Origin: a gamma proteobacterium HIMB30
GTDB lineage: Bacteria; Pseudomonadota; Gammaproteobacteria; Pseudomonadales; Litorivicinaceae
Length of the DNA stretch: 64,000 nucleotides
Direction of reading: 5' to 3'
Assembly: GCA_000227525.2 (NCBI GenBank)
Contig: AGIG01000002.1
Coordinates: forward strand, 62,001 to 126,000
Below, in pieces: positions 35,945 to 45,301 of this stretch. The first letter of the stretch is position 1; the number at the start of each line of letters is the position of its first letter. The notes beneath the pieces are model-generated. The model had not been told where the DNA came from and did no database searches. It saw nothing but the letters and a program-made list of their open reading frames with translations. A program made the position numbers and the translations under genes.

Positions 35945-37174
35945 ATGAGACGTTTTCCAATCAAGTCATTCGTCATTGGTCTCGCCATTTTTGGTGGAGG
36001 CATCGGTGGTTTTCTTTCGTTGACCAAATCAAAGCCTGTTGCGGCGGTACGCGAGGCGCCCGCTGCTGTTTGGCGGGTCTCGGTTGCGCGTATCGATCTC
36101 GAAACGGTGGCCCCAGTTTTCAACGGATTCGGTACGATCGAGAACCCCGACACGCAGACGATGAAGGCTCGCATCGCAACTGACGTCTCCAAACTTCTCG
36201 TCAGAGAAGGCGACAGGGTTCGAACGAACGATGTCTTGGTTGAACTCGATGCAGTCGATGCAGAAATCCAACTTTCGCAAGCGAAAGCCAACCTGGCCGA
36301 CGCCAAAGCAAATCTCATTGCACTTGATGCGACCGAAACAAAAGATCTGGAAGCATTGACGCTCGACCAACAAGCGCTGGATATTCTCGATGGTAAACTC
36401 GCACGTGTACGGGATCTGAAACGACGTAATCTTGCAAGCGAACAAGATCTCGATACCGCGAAACAAGGGGTGGTGAATCAAAAACTACAAATCAATCGTC
36501 GTGAATTGGCACTGGCCACTGTCGCATCCAAACGAACGCAGTTAAGAACCGCAATCCAGCGGTTTGAAGCCGAGGTTCGGGCAGCAAACCGCGACTTCGA
36601 ATCAACAGCTGTCAAAGCACCTGCTGACGGGCAAGTCATTGAAGTGAACGTGGTTGCGGGTGATCGCGTCCAGTCCACTCAGAACTTAATCGTATTTGCT
36701 CCAGATTCTGGCCGTGAAGTCCGAGTTCAGGTACCTGCAACAGTTGGACAGACACTGACACAAGCACTCAAGAACTCGACGCCAGTCAGCGCGTCGACCG
36801 ACAGGGGCCATCCATTAACACTGACGCGAGTAAGTGGCTCAGTGCGTGATAACACAGGATCCATCGATGCCTTTTTCACATCGACTGACCCGCTACCGCC
36901 CACAGGGACCGTCATTTCTGTCTCGATTCAACTGATTGCAGAATCGAATGTCGTGGTGTTACCGACCGATGCACTCTATGGTGGAAATCTGATTTATCGA
37001 GTCACCGAAACCAGCACTCTGGAGGCGATCACCGTTGAACGTCTTGGCCAGCGTCCCGGCCCGGAGAAGACTGAAGTGCTCGTCCGAGCACCGGACCTTG
37101 CTACTGGCAACCAGATCCTTGTGTCGCGACTTCCAGCAGCTGTGACAGGCTTACAAGTTGAGGTCATTCAGTGA
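35945..37174 (+). CDS. RND efflux periplasmic adaptor subunit (second system)
   Basis: This ~409-residue membrane-fusion protein has an N-terminal anchor helix (FVIGLAIFGGGIGGFLSL). Lipoyl halves and a long coiled-coil hairpin follow (about 110-210, rich in Ala/Gln/Leu/Arg), then beta-barrel domains. I favour ATG 35945, which has AAAGG upstream; ATG 35927 is in frame and also possible. Its stop overlaps the permease start (GTGA at 37171-37174). The substrate is unknown. Confidence 0.9.
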   Translation: MRRFPIKSFVIGLAIFGGGIGGFLSLTKSKPVAAVREAPAAVWRVSVARIDLETVAPVFNGFGTIENPDTQTMKARIATDVSKLLVREGDRVRTNDVLVELDAVDAEIQLSQAKANLADAKANLIALDATETKDLEALTLDQQALDILDGKLARVRDLKRRNLASEQDLDTAKQGVVNQKLQINRRELALATVASKRTQLRTAIQRFEAEVRAANRDFESTAVKAPADGQVIEVNVVAGDRVQSTQNLIVFAPDSGREVRVQVPATVGQTLTQALKNSTPVSASTDRGHPLTLTRVSGSVRDNTGSIDAFFTSTDPLPPTGTVISVSIQLIAESNVVVLPTDALYGGNLIYRVTETSTLEAITVERLGQRPGPEKTEVLVRAPDLATGNQILVSRLPAAVTGLQVEVIQ

Positions 37175-40100
37175 TTGGATTTGTGCACATGTTTGCCAAA
37201 CATCGTGTTGCAGCCAACCTTCTGATGGTCATCATGATCATCGCCGGAGCGATCGGTGTTGATCGCCTCCGGACGCAATTCTTTCCCACATTCGAACTCG
37301 ACATCATCACGGTCTCAGTCGCTTGGTCCGGGGCGACTGCAGAAGACGTACAAGAAGGACTGACCATACCGATCGAAAATGCGATCGAAGAGTTAGCGTT
37401 CATTGAATCAATCGACGCGACCAGTCAGTTTGGATCAGCAAGTTTTCGCATCGAGCTTGTTGAGGGAACCAATCTCCCGCAAGCACTCGACGATATCAGC
37501 CAACGAATCGACCAGAACCTGGCGCTACCCGAGGGTGCCGAAGACCCAATGGTTTCATCGCTCACGCGTTATGAAGACATTACCAACCTTCTTATTACTG
37601 GCCCACTGACACCGTTCGAACTGCAAAAATTGGCGCTACAAGCGGAACAGGAACTGTTGGCCCGTGGCATCCGGAAGGTTGACTTTCGGGGTCTACCTAC
37701 CCGCGAGATGCAGATCGAAACGACGGCTGAAACGCTTGCATCCCTTGGGCTAACGCTAGATACCCTCGCTGATCGCATCCTCACCCAAGCGCGCGATTTA
37801 CCTGCTGGCACCGCTGGTCGTGATGATGGTGAACGACAACTGAGAAGCCTTGAGCAAGGACGAACTCAGACAGACATCTCGAACACACTCATTGCACTCA
37901 ATGGCACACGCATCGGCACTCGGCTCGGCGACATCGCAACAGTTCGTGATCGCGTCGATCCCAAAGCGCCCTACCTCACCTTTCGAGGACAACCGGCTGT
38001 CGAAATTATTCCTCAACGAACAGAGAATGATTCGACCTTGACCATGGCTGAAGTCACGAATCAATGGATCGCTGAAACGCAGCCACAACTCCCCAGTGGA
38101 ACGCAGCTCATCGTCTTGAATGAGCGTTGGCAATATCTCAACGACCGAATCAATCTACTACTTGAGAATGGACTCACAGGTCTTCTGTTTGTTGTCATCA
38201 TCCTGTATCTCTTCCTGAATCAACGCGTGGCATTCTGGGTGACGCTGGGAATCCCTGTTTCATTTCTCGCAACGCTCGCGATCCTTTGGATGATTGGCGG
38301 AACCATCAACATGATTAGTCTGTTTGGCATGATCATGGCTCTTGGTGTCATTGTGGATGATGCAATTGTCGTTGCCGAAGATACCCTCTCGCTCTACCAA
38401 TCGGGTCAAACGCCAGTCAACGCGGCGTTGAATGGCTCAGAGAGAATGCTCGCACCGGTTGTCTCATCGAGTCTCACCACCATCGCCGCGTTTTCGCCAC
38501 TTCTGATTGTTGGTGGAGTGATCGGTTCCATCCTGAAGGATATTCCGATCATTGTCATTTGCGTGATTGTGGCTTCACTCATCGAGTGTTTCCTGATCCT
38601 TCCAGGGCACTTACAGCAGAGCCTCAATCGAGGACACCGTCACGAAGAAGGGAAGATTCGACAGGCACTGGATCGCGGATTTATCAATTTCCGCGACAAC
38701 GTATTTAAACCATTTGTGGGAGTGATTCTAAGAGCACCGGCGCTCACACTGGTCACTGCCCTGACACTGTTTATTTTGTCTGTTGGCTTGATTTCCGGCG
38801 GTCGAGTCAAATTCACATTTTTCCCTTCAATTGACGGCACCACGCTGTGGGCAGGTACACAATTCACGACCGGAACGACCCCTCACGAAGTCGATCAATT
38901 TCTCAATCATCTTGAGGACACCGCACAAGCGGTGAACGAAGAGCTGGGCGGCCAGGTCATCCGTTACACAGTACAACAACACCGACAACTCTCCGCACCG
39001 GGAGTTCGTGGTGGAACTGGTGATCATTATGGAACGCTCAAAGTGATCCTCACAGGCGAGCTTGAAGGACCACCGAATGACGTCATCATTGATGCCTGGC
39101 GAGATAAGATTCAATTACCAGGCGGAATCGAGAAGTTCTCAATTCGACAAGCACAGGGTGGACCACCATCGAAGCCGATCGAAATCAAACTCACAGGTGG
39201 TAATGCGGAGACGCTCAAAGCGGCCTCTCTTGAGGTGCAAAATGCCTTACGACGATATCCAGGTGTCTCAAATATCGACGATGACCTCCCATTTGGTGCT
39301 GAACAACTCGTTGTTCAACTCACCCCCCAGGGGCGCCAATTAAATCTCAGCTCTCAGCAACTTGCACGTCAGTTGCGTGGTGCTTTTGAAGGACGAACAC
39401 TGCAGACCTTTTATGAAGATGGAATTGAAGTCGATGTTCTACTCTCATTATCTGAAATCGAACGGAATCGACTCGCCACACTCGATCAACTACCGATTGT
39501 GACGCCAAGCGGTGCAATCGTGCCATTGCCGGTCGTCGCAGCCTTCGAAGCAAGACGTGGTCTTGATAAATTACGCCGAACTGATGGGCAAATGAGTATC
39601 GTCGTCAGTGCCGATGTCAATAATCTCACAGCAAATGCGGCTGAAATCTTGACCGATGTGCGGGCAAACGCGTTGCCCGAGGTCACTGCAAAATATGGAT
39701 TAAAGTCAAATATCCAGGGTCGAGCCCAGGACCGTGAAGAAACTTTCGCAGACATGAAAGTGGGCGTGCTGGTGGCACTCACCATGATCTATATTATTCT
39801 GGCATGGGTGTTCTCAAGCTACTCGTGGCCGTTTGCAGTTCTTATCGCTATCCCGCTGGGCTTGACAGGGGCAATAGGCGGCCATTGGCTGATGGGGCTC
39901 GACCTCACAGTCCTCTCATTATTCGGCTTCTTTGGTCTTTCTGGCATTGTGATTAACGATTCCATCGTGTTGGTCGATACTTATCGCCGCCTGATCCAAG
40001 CAGGTGAAGATCATATTGAGGCAATCGTTAAAGCCAGTTGCCTGAGATTTCGGGCGGTCTTGGTCACGTCGCTCACGACCATTGCAGGCCTGACACCCAT

Positions 40101-40290
40101 TTTGTTTGAAACATCACCACAGGCACAGTTCCTAATACCGATGGCGACAACCATTGTCTTCGGACTTGCTTATGGAACGGTTTTAGTTTTGATGATCGTT
40201 CCGTCGGTACTCAGTTTGATTGAAAGAAATCGTAACCGAACAAGCGCTGCGCGTTCTGAGTACTCAGTTGCTGAAGAGCCGACTCACTAG
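37171..40290 (+). CDS. RND family efflux permease (second system)
   Basis: This 1039-residue inner-membrane transporter starts at GTG. It opens with VAANLLMVIMIIAGAIGVDR, and the porter motif WSGATAEDVQEGLTIPIE is typical of the AcrB-like HAE group. TM4 keeps the paired aspartates (GVIVDDAIVVAEDTL). The second half repeats the fold (SLFGFFGLSGIVINDSIVLVD). It works with the adaptor just upstream. No outer-membrane channel gene is present. The last 80 bases overlap the convergent TatD-like gene. Confidence 0.92.
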   Translation: MIGFVHMFAKHRVAANLLMVIMIIAGAIGVDRLRTQFFPTFELDIITVSVAWSGATAEDVQEGLTIPIENAIEELAFIESIDATSQFGSASFRIELVEGTNLPQALDDISQRIDQNLALPEGAEDPMVSSLTRYEDITNLLITGPLTPFELQKLALQAEQELLARGIRKVDFRGLPTREMQIETTAETLASLGLTLDTLADRILTQARDLPAGTAGRDDGERQLRSLEQGRTQTDISNTLIALNGTRIGTRLGDIATVRDRVDPKAPYLTFRGQPAVEIIPQRTENDSTLTMAEVTNQWIAETQPQLPSGTQLIVLNERWQYLNDRINLLLENGLTGLLFVVIILYLFLNQRVAFWVTLGIPVSFLATLAILWMIGGTINMISLFGMIMALGVIVDDAIVVAEDTLSLYQSGQTPVNAALNGSERMLAPVVSSSLTTIAAFSPLLIVGGVIGSILKDIPIIVICVIVASLIECFLILPGHLQQSLNRGHRHEEGKIRQALDRGFINFRDNVFKPFVGVILRAPALTLVTALTLFILSVGLISGGRVKFTFFPSIDGTTLWAGTQFTTGTTPHEVDQFLNHLEDTAQAVNEELGGQVIRYTVQQHRQLSAPGVRGGTGDHYGTLKVILTGELEGPPNDVIIDAWRDKIQLPGGIEKFSIRQAQGGPPSKPIEIKLTGGNAETLKAASLEVQNALRRYPGVSNIDDDLPFGAEQLVVQLTPQGRQLNLSSQQLARQLRGAFEGRTLQTFYEDGIEVDVLLSLSEIERNRLATLDQLPIVTPSGAIVPLPVVAAFEARRGLDKLRRTDGQMSIVVSADVNNLTANAAEILTDVRANALPEVTAKYGLKSNIQGRAQDREETFADMKVGVLVALTMIYIILAWVFSSYSWPFAVLIAIPLGLTGAIGGHWLMGLDLTVLSLFGFFGLSGIVINDSIVLVDTYRRLIQAGEDHIEAIVKASCLRFRAVLVTSLTTIAGLTPILFETSPQAQFLIPMATTIVFGLAYGTVLVLMIVPSVLSLIERNRNRTSAARSEYSVAEEPTH

Positions 40291-40954
40291 ACCCCAAAAC
40301 TTCAGCTAAAGCCCTCCCGATTTGTGGTAAATGTGTGGGCGATCCAGAGCGTTGGCCCGCGATCGGTAAATCCGGTGCGTCCGTTTCCAGTAATATTCGT
40401 TCTTTGGGAATTGATTGAAAAACCGAGACCACACGCGGCTGGGGCTCCCTCGTGATTAACCCTCCAGCACTCAAATATCCGCCCAGTGACAAATATGTTT
40501 GAGCAATGTCTCTGGATCCGGTAAATGCGTGGATAACAAATCGTTCACATCGCACTCTCTTTAATGAAGCGATGACTTCGTGATGAGATTTGACGGCGTG
40601 AATAATCACCGCTCGATTGAGCGAATGAGCGAGTGACAGTTGATTTTCAAATACACGAATTTGGCGTTCCGATTCGGGCATCCCATGTCGAAAATCAAGA
40701 CCAATTTCACCCACCGCACGTTGCTTATCTCGATGCAGCAGGTCTTCAAGGGTCACAAGCCAATCGGACTGGTCAGTCAGGTAGTGCGGATGTAGCCCAA
40801 ACGCAACATGTGGGGCTCGGCCCTCGAGCCAACGCCACTGCTCTGGATGCGTACCTGTCGCTATATAAGTGACATTGGCAGCGTGAGCATCTTTAAGCAC
40901 TTGATCAGCAGGGGTAGACATCAATTCGAGGTGCACATTGATATCAACCCACAT
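40211..40954 (-). CDS. TatD family hydrolase with altered first metal motif
   Basis: This ~247-residue TIM-barrel protein is of the TatD DNase/metallohydrolase family. Family motifs remain: GEIGLDF, VIIHAVKSH, FVIHAFTG and LLETDAPDLP. The N-terminal HxH that binds the first metal reads NVH (VDINVHLEL), so one His is Asn. I start at ATG 40952-40954, with an adjacent TTG as alternative. It directly follows prfC. The 3' end overlaps the RND permease by 80 bases on the opposite strand. Activity is therefore uncertain. Confidence 0.85.
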   Translation of the reverse strand: MWVDINVHLELMSTPADQVLKDAHAANVTYIATGTHPEQWRWLEGRAPHVAFGLHPHYLTDQSDWLVTLEDLLHRDKQRAVGEIGLDFRHGMPESERQIRVFENQLSLAHSLNRAVIIHAVKSHHEVIASLKRVRCERFVIHAFTGSRDIAQTYLSLGGYLSAGGLITREPQPRVVSVFQSIPKERILLETDAPDLPIAGQRSGSPTHLPQIGRALAEVLGSSESALQQLSTQNAQRLFGYDFFQSN

Positions 40955-40957
40955 CAA

Positions 40958-42538
40958 TCAATGCTCTCGTGTCTCTAAAAACTGAACATCCGGCCAACGT
41001 TCTTGCATTAATTGCAAATTGGCTCTTGAAGGTGCGAGATAAGTCAAATACCCGCCGCCATCATCGGCTAAATGCTCATAAGCCTTTTTCTTGAAATCAA
41101 TAAGTATCTTTGGATCATCACACTTGATCCAACGTGCGGTATACACACTGATCTGGTCATACACCGCTTCGGCCTTATATTCATCGAGTAGGCGAAAAGC
41201 GACCACGTCAAATTGCAACACGCCCACCGCGCCGACGATCAAATCGTTATTTTTATGCGGCATGAATACCTGAGTTGCGCCCTCCTCTGATAATTGAGTG
41301 AGGCCTTTTTGAAGCTGCTTTGTCTTCAGAGGGTCTTTGAGTCGCACCCGACGAAATAATTCAGGAGCGAAGTGAGGAATTCCGGTGAACTGTAAATCTT
41401 CACCTTCAGTAAACGTATCACCAATCTGAATCGTGCCATGATTATGAAGACCCAAGATATCTCCTGGGTAAGCTTCTTCCGCAGAAGCACGATCGCCCGC
41501 CAAAAATGTCACCGCATCCGAAATACGCACATCTTTGCCAATTCGGGTGTGCTTAATCTTCATGCCTTTCTTGTAGGCACCAGAGCAAACACGCAGAAAC
41601 GCGATTCGGTCTCGATGCTTAGGATCCATGTTGGCCTGAATCTTAAATACAAAACCTGAAAATTTTTGTTCGGACGGATCAACAGTCCGCGTTTCTGTCT
41701 CGCGAACAATTGGCTTTGGGGCGTGTTCAACAAAGTCATCTAACATCTCACGAACACCGAAGTTCCCCATGGCTGTGCCAAAAAATACTGGGGTTAATTC
41801 ACCCGCCAGGAATCGTTCGGTCTCAAATTCGGGAGTGGCTTCACGAACAAGCTCAACCTGATCTGCGAAGTCCTGCCACTCAGATCCGAGCAATTCACGC
41901 GCCTCGTCTGAATTCAGTCCGTGGATCTTCACATCATCAGGAATGCGATCACCCTGCCCTTTAACATAGACATGAATCGTATCAGTCCTTAGGTGATAGA
42001 CACCCTTAAAGTGCGGACCCATTCCAATCGGCCAGGTCACAGGGGTCGCCTGAATTTTTAAAACATCTTCAACTTCATCCATTAATTCAATCGGATCACG
42101 AATATCACGGTCCAACTTATTAACGAAAGAAACGATCGGCGTGGTCCGCAGACGGCAAACTTGCATTAATTTGATGGTACGGTCCTCAACACCCTTTGCA
42201 CCATCAAGTACCATCAGCGCTGAATCGACCGCGGTCAATGTTCGATAGGTGTCCTCAGAAAAGTCCTCGTGACCGGGCGTATCCAGCAGATTGACCACTC
42301 GATCCTTGTAGGGAAATTGCATCACTGAGGTTGTCACCGAGATCCCTCGCTCCTGCTCCATCTGCATCCAATCTGATGTCGCATGGCGCGCCGCTTTGCG
42401 CGCCTTGACCGTTCCGGCGACAGAAATAGCATTTCCGAACAACAACAACTTCTCTGTCATCGTGGTTTTACCCGCATCGGGGTGGGAGATGATTGCAAAT
42501 GTGCGGCGGACCGCACCTTCCCGTTCAATTTGATTCAC
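40958..42538 (-). CDS. prfC: Peptide chain release factor 3
   Basis: This 526-residue GTPase recycles RF1 and RF2 after peptide release. The G domain has [30 protein letters not shown] and [12 protein letters not shown]. The translation-factor beta-barrel and C-terminal domain follow ([16 protein letters not shown]). The start is GTG at 42536-42538. Length equals E. coli RF3 (529) within a few residues. Confidence 0.97.
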   Translation of the reverse strand: MNQIEREGAVRRTFAIISHPDAGKTTMTEKLLLFGNAISVAGTVKARKAARHATSDWMQMEQERGISVTTSVMQFPYKDRVVNLLDTPGHEDFSEDTYRTLTAVDSALMVLDGAKGVEDRTIKLMQVCRLRTTPIVSFVNKLDRDIRDPIELMDEVEDVLKIQATPVTWPIGMGPHFKGVYHLRTDTIHVYVKGQGDRIPDDVKIHGLNSDEARELLGSEWQDFADQVELVREATPEFETERFLAGELTPVFFGTAMGNFGVREMLDDFVEHAPKPIVRETETRTVDPSEQKFSGFVFKIQANMDPKHRDRIAFLRVCSGAYKKGMKIKHTRIGKDVRISDAVTFLAGDRASAEEAYPGDILGLHNHGTIQIGDTFTEGEDLQFTGIPHFAPELFRRVRLKDPLKTKQLQKGLTQLSEEGATQVFMPHKNNDLIVGAVGVLQFDVVAFRLLDEYKAEAVYDQISVYTARWIKCDDPKILIDFKKKAYEHLADDGGGYLTYLAPSRANLQLMQERWPDVQFLETREH

Positions 42539-42600
42539 AGTGATTCTCGATCAGCAGTTAGTGCGCGCGAAGTGTATAGAACTGTCGCAAAAAGACCAAA

Positions 42601-44199
42601 CTAAGGCTGTTTGACATACCGTCCAGGGGCAACTTCAATCACAGGTCGCAGTCCGCCACCCGGTTGGGGTGGCGGTACATTGGCTCCTGCTTGAGGTAGG
42701 AGAAACTGATTCCACGACACCCACCAACTGCCTTTGCGCCTTTCAGCTGTTTGCTTATTCGATGGGTTCGCTGCACTTAACATGTAATGGTCATGACGAT
42801 TATTGGCCGGTGGCGTAATGACGCCGGCATTATGGCCACCCTCACCAAGCACACAGATCGGTGGATTCGAAAACTGTCTGGCTGCCATCATGACACTTTG
42901 CCATGGACTAATATCGTCGCTCTCTGCGCCAAAAAGAAAGATGGGGCAGTTGATGGATGCGACATCAATCGACTGGCCGGCGAGCTCTATTGGGGTCCCA
43001 CCGACCAGACGATTGTTCAGGTACAACTCCTCTAGAATCCACAACACCAGTGAAGCAGGTGTCCGTGTTCCATCGCCTAACCAATGCAATAGCGGAAATG
43101 GCTTTTCACGCTGACCCAAGACATAGGAATTCAGTACCCGACCAAACAACAGATCATGAGGGCGCAAGCTTGCAAAGGTTCTCAGCATCAGTTCAGCGGG
43201 CAAATAGCCCAAATTCGTGAGTGGCTGACGAATCGCATCGATGCTGTTTTCAGAGACCAAATGTCCCAATGGTCCTGGTTCTTGGTAATCGAGCAACGTA
43301 GTCAACAAAGACAGTGATGCGATGCGATTCTCGCCACGTGCTTCTAACCATGCAGCGAGGATCGTCGCAATAATCCCACCTGCACAATATCCCATCACCT
43401 GTGTCTTTACTCGAGGTAGCATGCGGTCGATCTGATCAAGTGCAGCGAGCGCCCCATCCAAGACGTAATGCGTCATCTCATAAGGCGCAAGCATTTCGGT
43501 TGGATTGATCCAACTGATCAAGAAAACGGTATGGCCCTGATCGACCAGCCAGCGCACCATCGAATACTCACCCGACAGATCAAGGATATAGAAACGATTG
43601 ACGAAAGCTGGAATCAATAGCACGGGGTTTTCGTGCACGGTATCTGTACGCGGCCGATATTGAATCAACTGGAACAACTGATTCTCAAACACCACATCGC
43701 CGGGAGTTGCTGCCAGATTTTGCCCGAGAGAAAACGCATCAGGTCGAATGGTGTCAGGAAGTATCGCCCCGGCAAGGATATCTTGACGCCAATTATCGAG
43801 ACCTTGCTCTAGATTGATTTGTCCTGATTCGATGGTTACCCTCAATTTAGCGATGAGTTCATCAGTCGCTTGCACCTGCCGGATCAACCACAAGATTTGC
43901 GAGCGATCAAAGCCCTCAACCTCAGGAAAAGAGACAGTGACCTCATCGAACAATTCGGCCCAGGATAAGTCATCAGATTCAGTATCAAGGAGTGCTTGAA
44001 TCAGCTTAGGCAACAAATCCGTTGCAAAAACACGGAAACGGTCGGGATCCTCAGCTGATAGCGAAGTCAAAAAATGACCAAGTTCATTGATGCCAGTCGG
44101 CTCAAAGAAATTGAGTAACTGGCTCTCGGCATTGAGCCGAGAAAGCCATGCTTGAATCCATTCACGTTGTGACGGGTCTAAGCCCTGTAATCCCTGCAA
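42601..44199 (-). CDS. phaC: Polyhydroxyalkanoate synthase, class I-like
   Basis: This 532-residue synthase polymerises 3-hydroxyacyl-CoA into PHA granules. The lipase-like box VMGYCAGG gives the nucleophile Cys at about residue 272. The catalytic Asp is near FLFGAESDDISPW, and the His is in GEGGHNAG. Class I size is about 590, so it is slightly short at the N-terminus. The start is TTG (44197-44199), with GAGAGG upstream; no nearby ATG fits. It is divergent from phaR. Confidence 0.94.
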   Translation of the reverse strand: MQGLQGLDPSQREWIQAWLSRLNAESQLLNFFEPTGINELGHFLTSLSAEDPDRFRVFATDLLPKLIQALLDTESDDLSWAELFDEVTVSFPEVEGFDRSQILWLIRQVQATDELIAKLRVTIESGQINLEQGLDNWRQDILAGAILPDTIRPDAFSLGQNLAATPGDVVFENQLFQLIQYRPRTDTVHENPVLLIPAFVNRFYILDLSGEYSMVRWLVDQGHTVFLISWINPTEMLAPYEMTHYVLDGALAALDQIDRMLPRVKTQVMGYCAGGIIATILAAWLEARGENRIASLSLLTTLLDYQEPGPLGHLVSENSIDAIRQPLTNLGYLPAELMLRTFASLRPHDLLFGRVLNSYVLGQREKPFPLLHWLGDGTRTPASLVLWILEELYLNNRLVGGTPIELAGQSIDVASINCPIFLFGAESDDISPWQSVMMAARQFSNPPICVLGEGGHNAGVITPPANNRHDHYMLSAANPSNKQTAERRKGSWWVSWNQFLLPQAGANVPPPQPGGGLRPVIEVAPGRYVKQP

Positions 44200-44280
44200 A
44201 CAAAGCCTCTCAAACTTTTTGCGCTCGCATCAATTTGTGAGTATGGTTCGTAATAATAATTCACGAAAGCAGGCATTCCC

Positions 44281-44736
44281 ATGCGCACACTGAAAAAATA
44301 TCCCAACCGCCGTCTCTATGATACGTCTCAGAGCTGTTACGTTACCATTGATAACGTCAGGGATTTAGTCCTTGGGCATGAGCGCTTTCGTGTGGTCGAC
44401 TCTAAATCAGGTGAAGATCTCACTCGCTCGATTTTATTGCAGATCATCATGGAGCAAGAAAACGACTCCGGCGAACATGTGTTGACTAATGAAGTGCTTC
44501 AACACCTGATTCGTTTCTACGGATCAGGCATGCAAACCAACATGGCCCACTTTCTTGAGCAATCGATTTCATTTTTCTTGAATCAACAAGAAGCAATGCA
44601 AGACCAAGTGCGATCTGTCATTGGTGCAAACTCGCCGATTGGCGTTTTCCAGAAAATGACTGAAGACAACATGAAACTGTGGGAATCAATGTCTCAAACG
44701 ATGCTCGGTCGAAAGCCTTCAACCAAAGACGAATAA
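44281..44736 (+). CDS. phaR: PHA synthesis repressor PhaR
   Basis: This 151-residue regulator has the PHB accumulation DNA-binding domain at its N-terminus (LKKYPNRRLYDTSQSCYVTI) and a central domain with LLQIIMEQE. PhaR proteins bind both DNA and PHA granules and repress phasin genes until polymer appears. Divergence from phaC and position just ahead of the phasin gene support the call. Operator-like dyads lie right downstream of it. Confidence 0.94.
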   Translation: MRTLKKYPNRRLYDTSQSCYVTIDNVRDLVLGHERFRVVDSKSGEDLTRSILLQIIMEQENDSGEHVLTNEVLQHLIRFYGSGMQTNMAHFLEQSISFFLNQQEAMQDQVRSVIGANSPIGVFQKMTEDNMKLWESMSQTMLGRKPSTKDE

Positions 44737-44764
44737 CTTTTTTGATGCAACGCACAAAAAACTG

Positions 44765-44792
44765 TTGACGTTGCACTGCAACATGGTATCTT
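44765..44792 (+). promoter_or_regulatory. Phasin gene promoter
   Basis: TTGACG (44765-44770) and TATCTT (44787-44792) are separated by 16 bases and resemble a sigma-70 promoter. The predicted start of transcription is near 44799, about 40 bases before the phasin start codon. A perfect dyad sits in the spacer (separate entry). Confidence 0.65.
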
Positions 44793-44820
44793 TTCATCAA
44801 ATCTTGTGCGACGCACAAAA
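44771..44820. promoter_or_regulatory. Two operator-like dyads, probable PhaR sites
   Basis: TTGCACTGCAA (44771-44781) is a perfect dyad inside the promoter spacer. TTGTGCGACGCACAA (44804-44818) is a perfect 7+1+7 dyad just past the expected transcription start. A 13-base segment GCGACGCACAAAA (44808-44820) recurs with one mismatch at 44747-44759. Placement fits repression of the phasin gene. PhaR as binder is inference from context. Confidence 0.6.
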
Positions 44821-44840
44821 CCATTGAAAGGGGAATGACT

Positions 44841-45206
44841 ATGTACGCAAAAATGATCGAAGATATGCAGGCGAATATGAAGCAAGCGTTTGATGTGAAG
44901 TCATACGAAGTTGCAATGAAGCCGATGACTGACTTGTTCGAAGTCAACAAGGCGACTGTTGAAGCGTTAGCTGAACAGCAAACTGCACTTGTTAAGGAAC
45001 TTGTTGAAGGTGCGATGGAGCAAGCTAAAGCACTATCAACTGAAAAAGATATGGCTGCTGTTGTTGAATCACAGAAGTCTTACCTCCAAGGCCTTCAAGC
45101 TCGTCTAATCGACGCAGCTAAAGCGTCACAGGAAACGCTTGTAAAGAGCCGTGACGAAGCGACTAACATCGTTAAGGGCGCGATCGAGACAGCAACTAAG
45201 CACTAA
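44841..45206 (+). CDS. Phasin family protein
   Basis: This ~121-residue protein is helical, Ala/Lys/Glu-rich and lacks Cys and Trp, with the phasin_2-like stretch YEVAMKPMTDLFEVNKATVE. It would coat PHA granules and control their number and size. I prefer ATG 44841, which is well spaced from GAAAGGGG; ATG 44835 is in frame but very close to it. Its codon use is biased to a few abundant codons, consistent with high expression. A strong terminator follows. Confidence 0.92.
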   Translation: MYAKMIEDMQANMKQAFDVKSYEVAMKPMTDLFEVNKATVEALAEQQTALVKELVEGAMEQAKALSTEKDMAAVVESQKSYLQGLQARLIDAAKASQETLVKSRDEATNIVKGAIETATKH

Positions 45207-45227
45207 TTGCTCGACTTCTCGAGAAAG

Positions 45228-45255
45228 AGAGGAACTTCGGTTCCTCTTTTTTTTT
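45228..45255 (+). terminator. Intrinsic terminator after the phasin gene
   Basis: Arms AGAGGAAC (45228-45235) and GTTCCTCT (45240-45247) close a TTCG tetraloop and are followed by an uninterrupted run of T to 45255. This is a textbook terminator. Confidence 0.95.
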
Positions 45256-45301
45256 GCGTGAAACTCTCTACCATTACGGGGTTAAAACAAGGAAATGCCC
45301 C

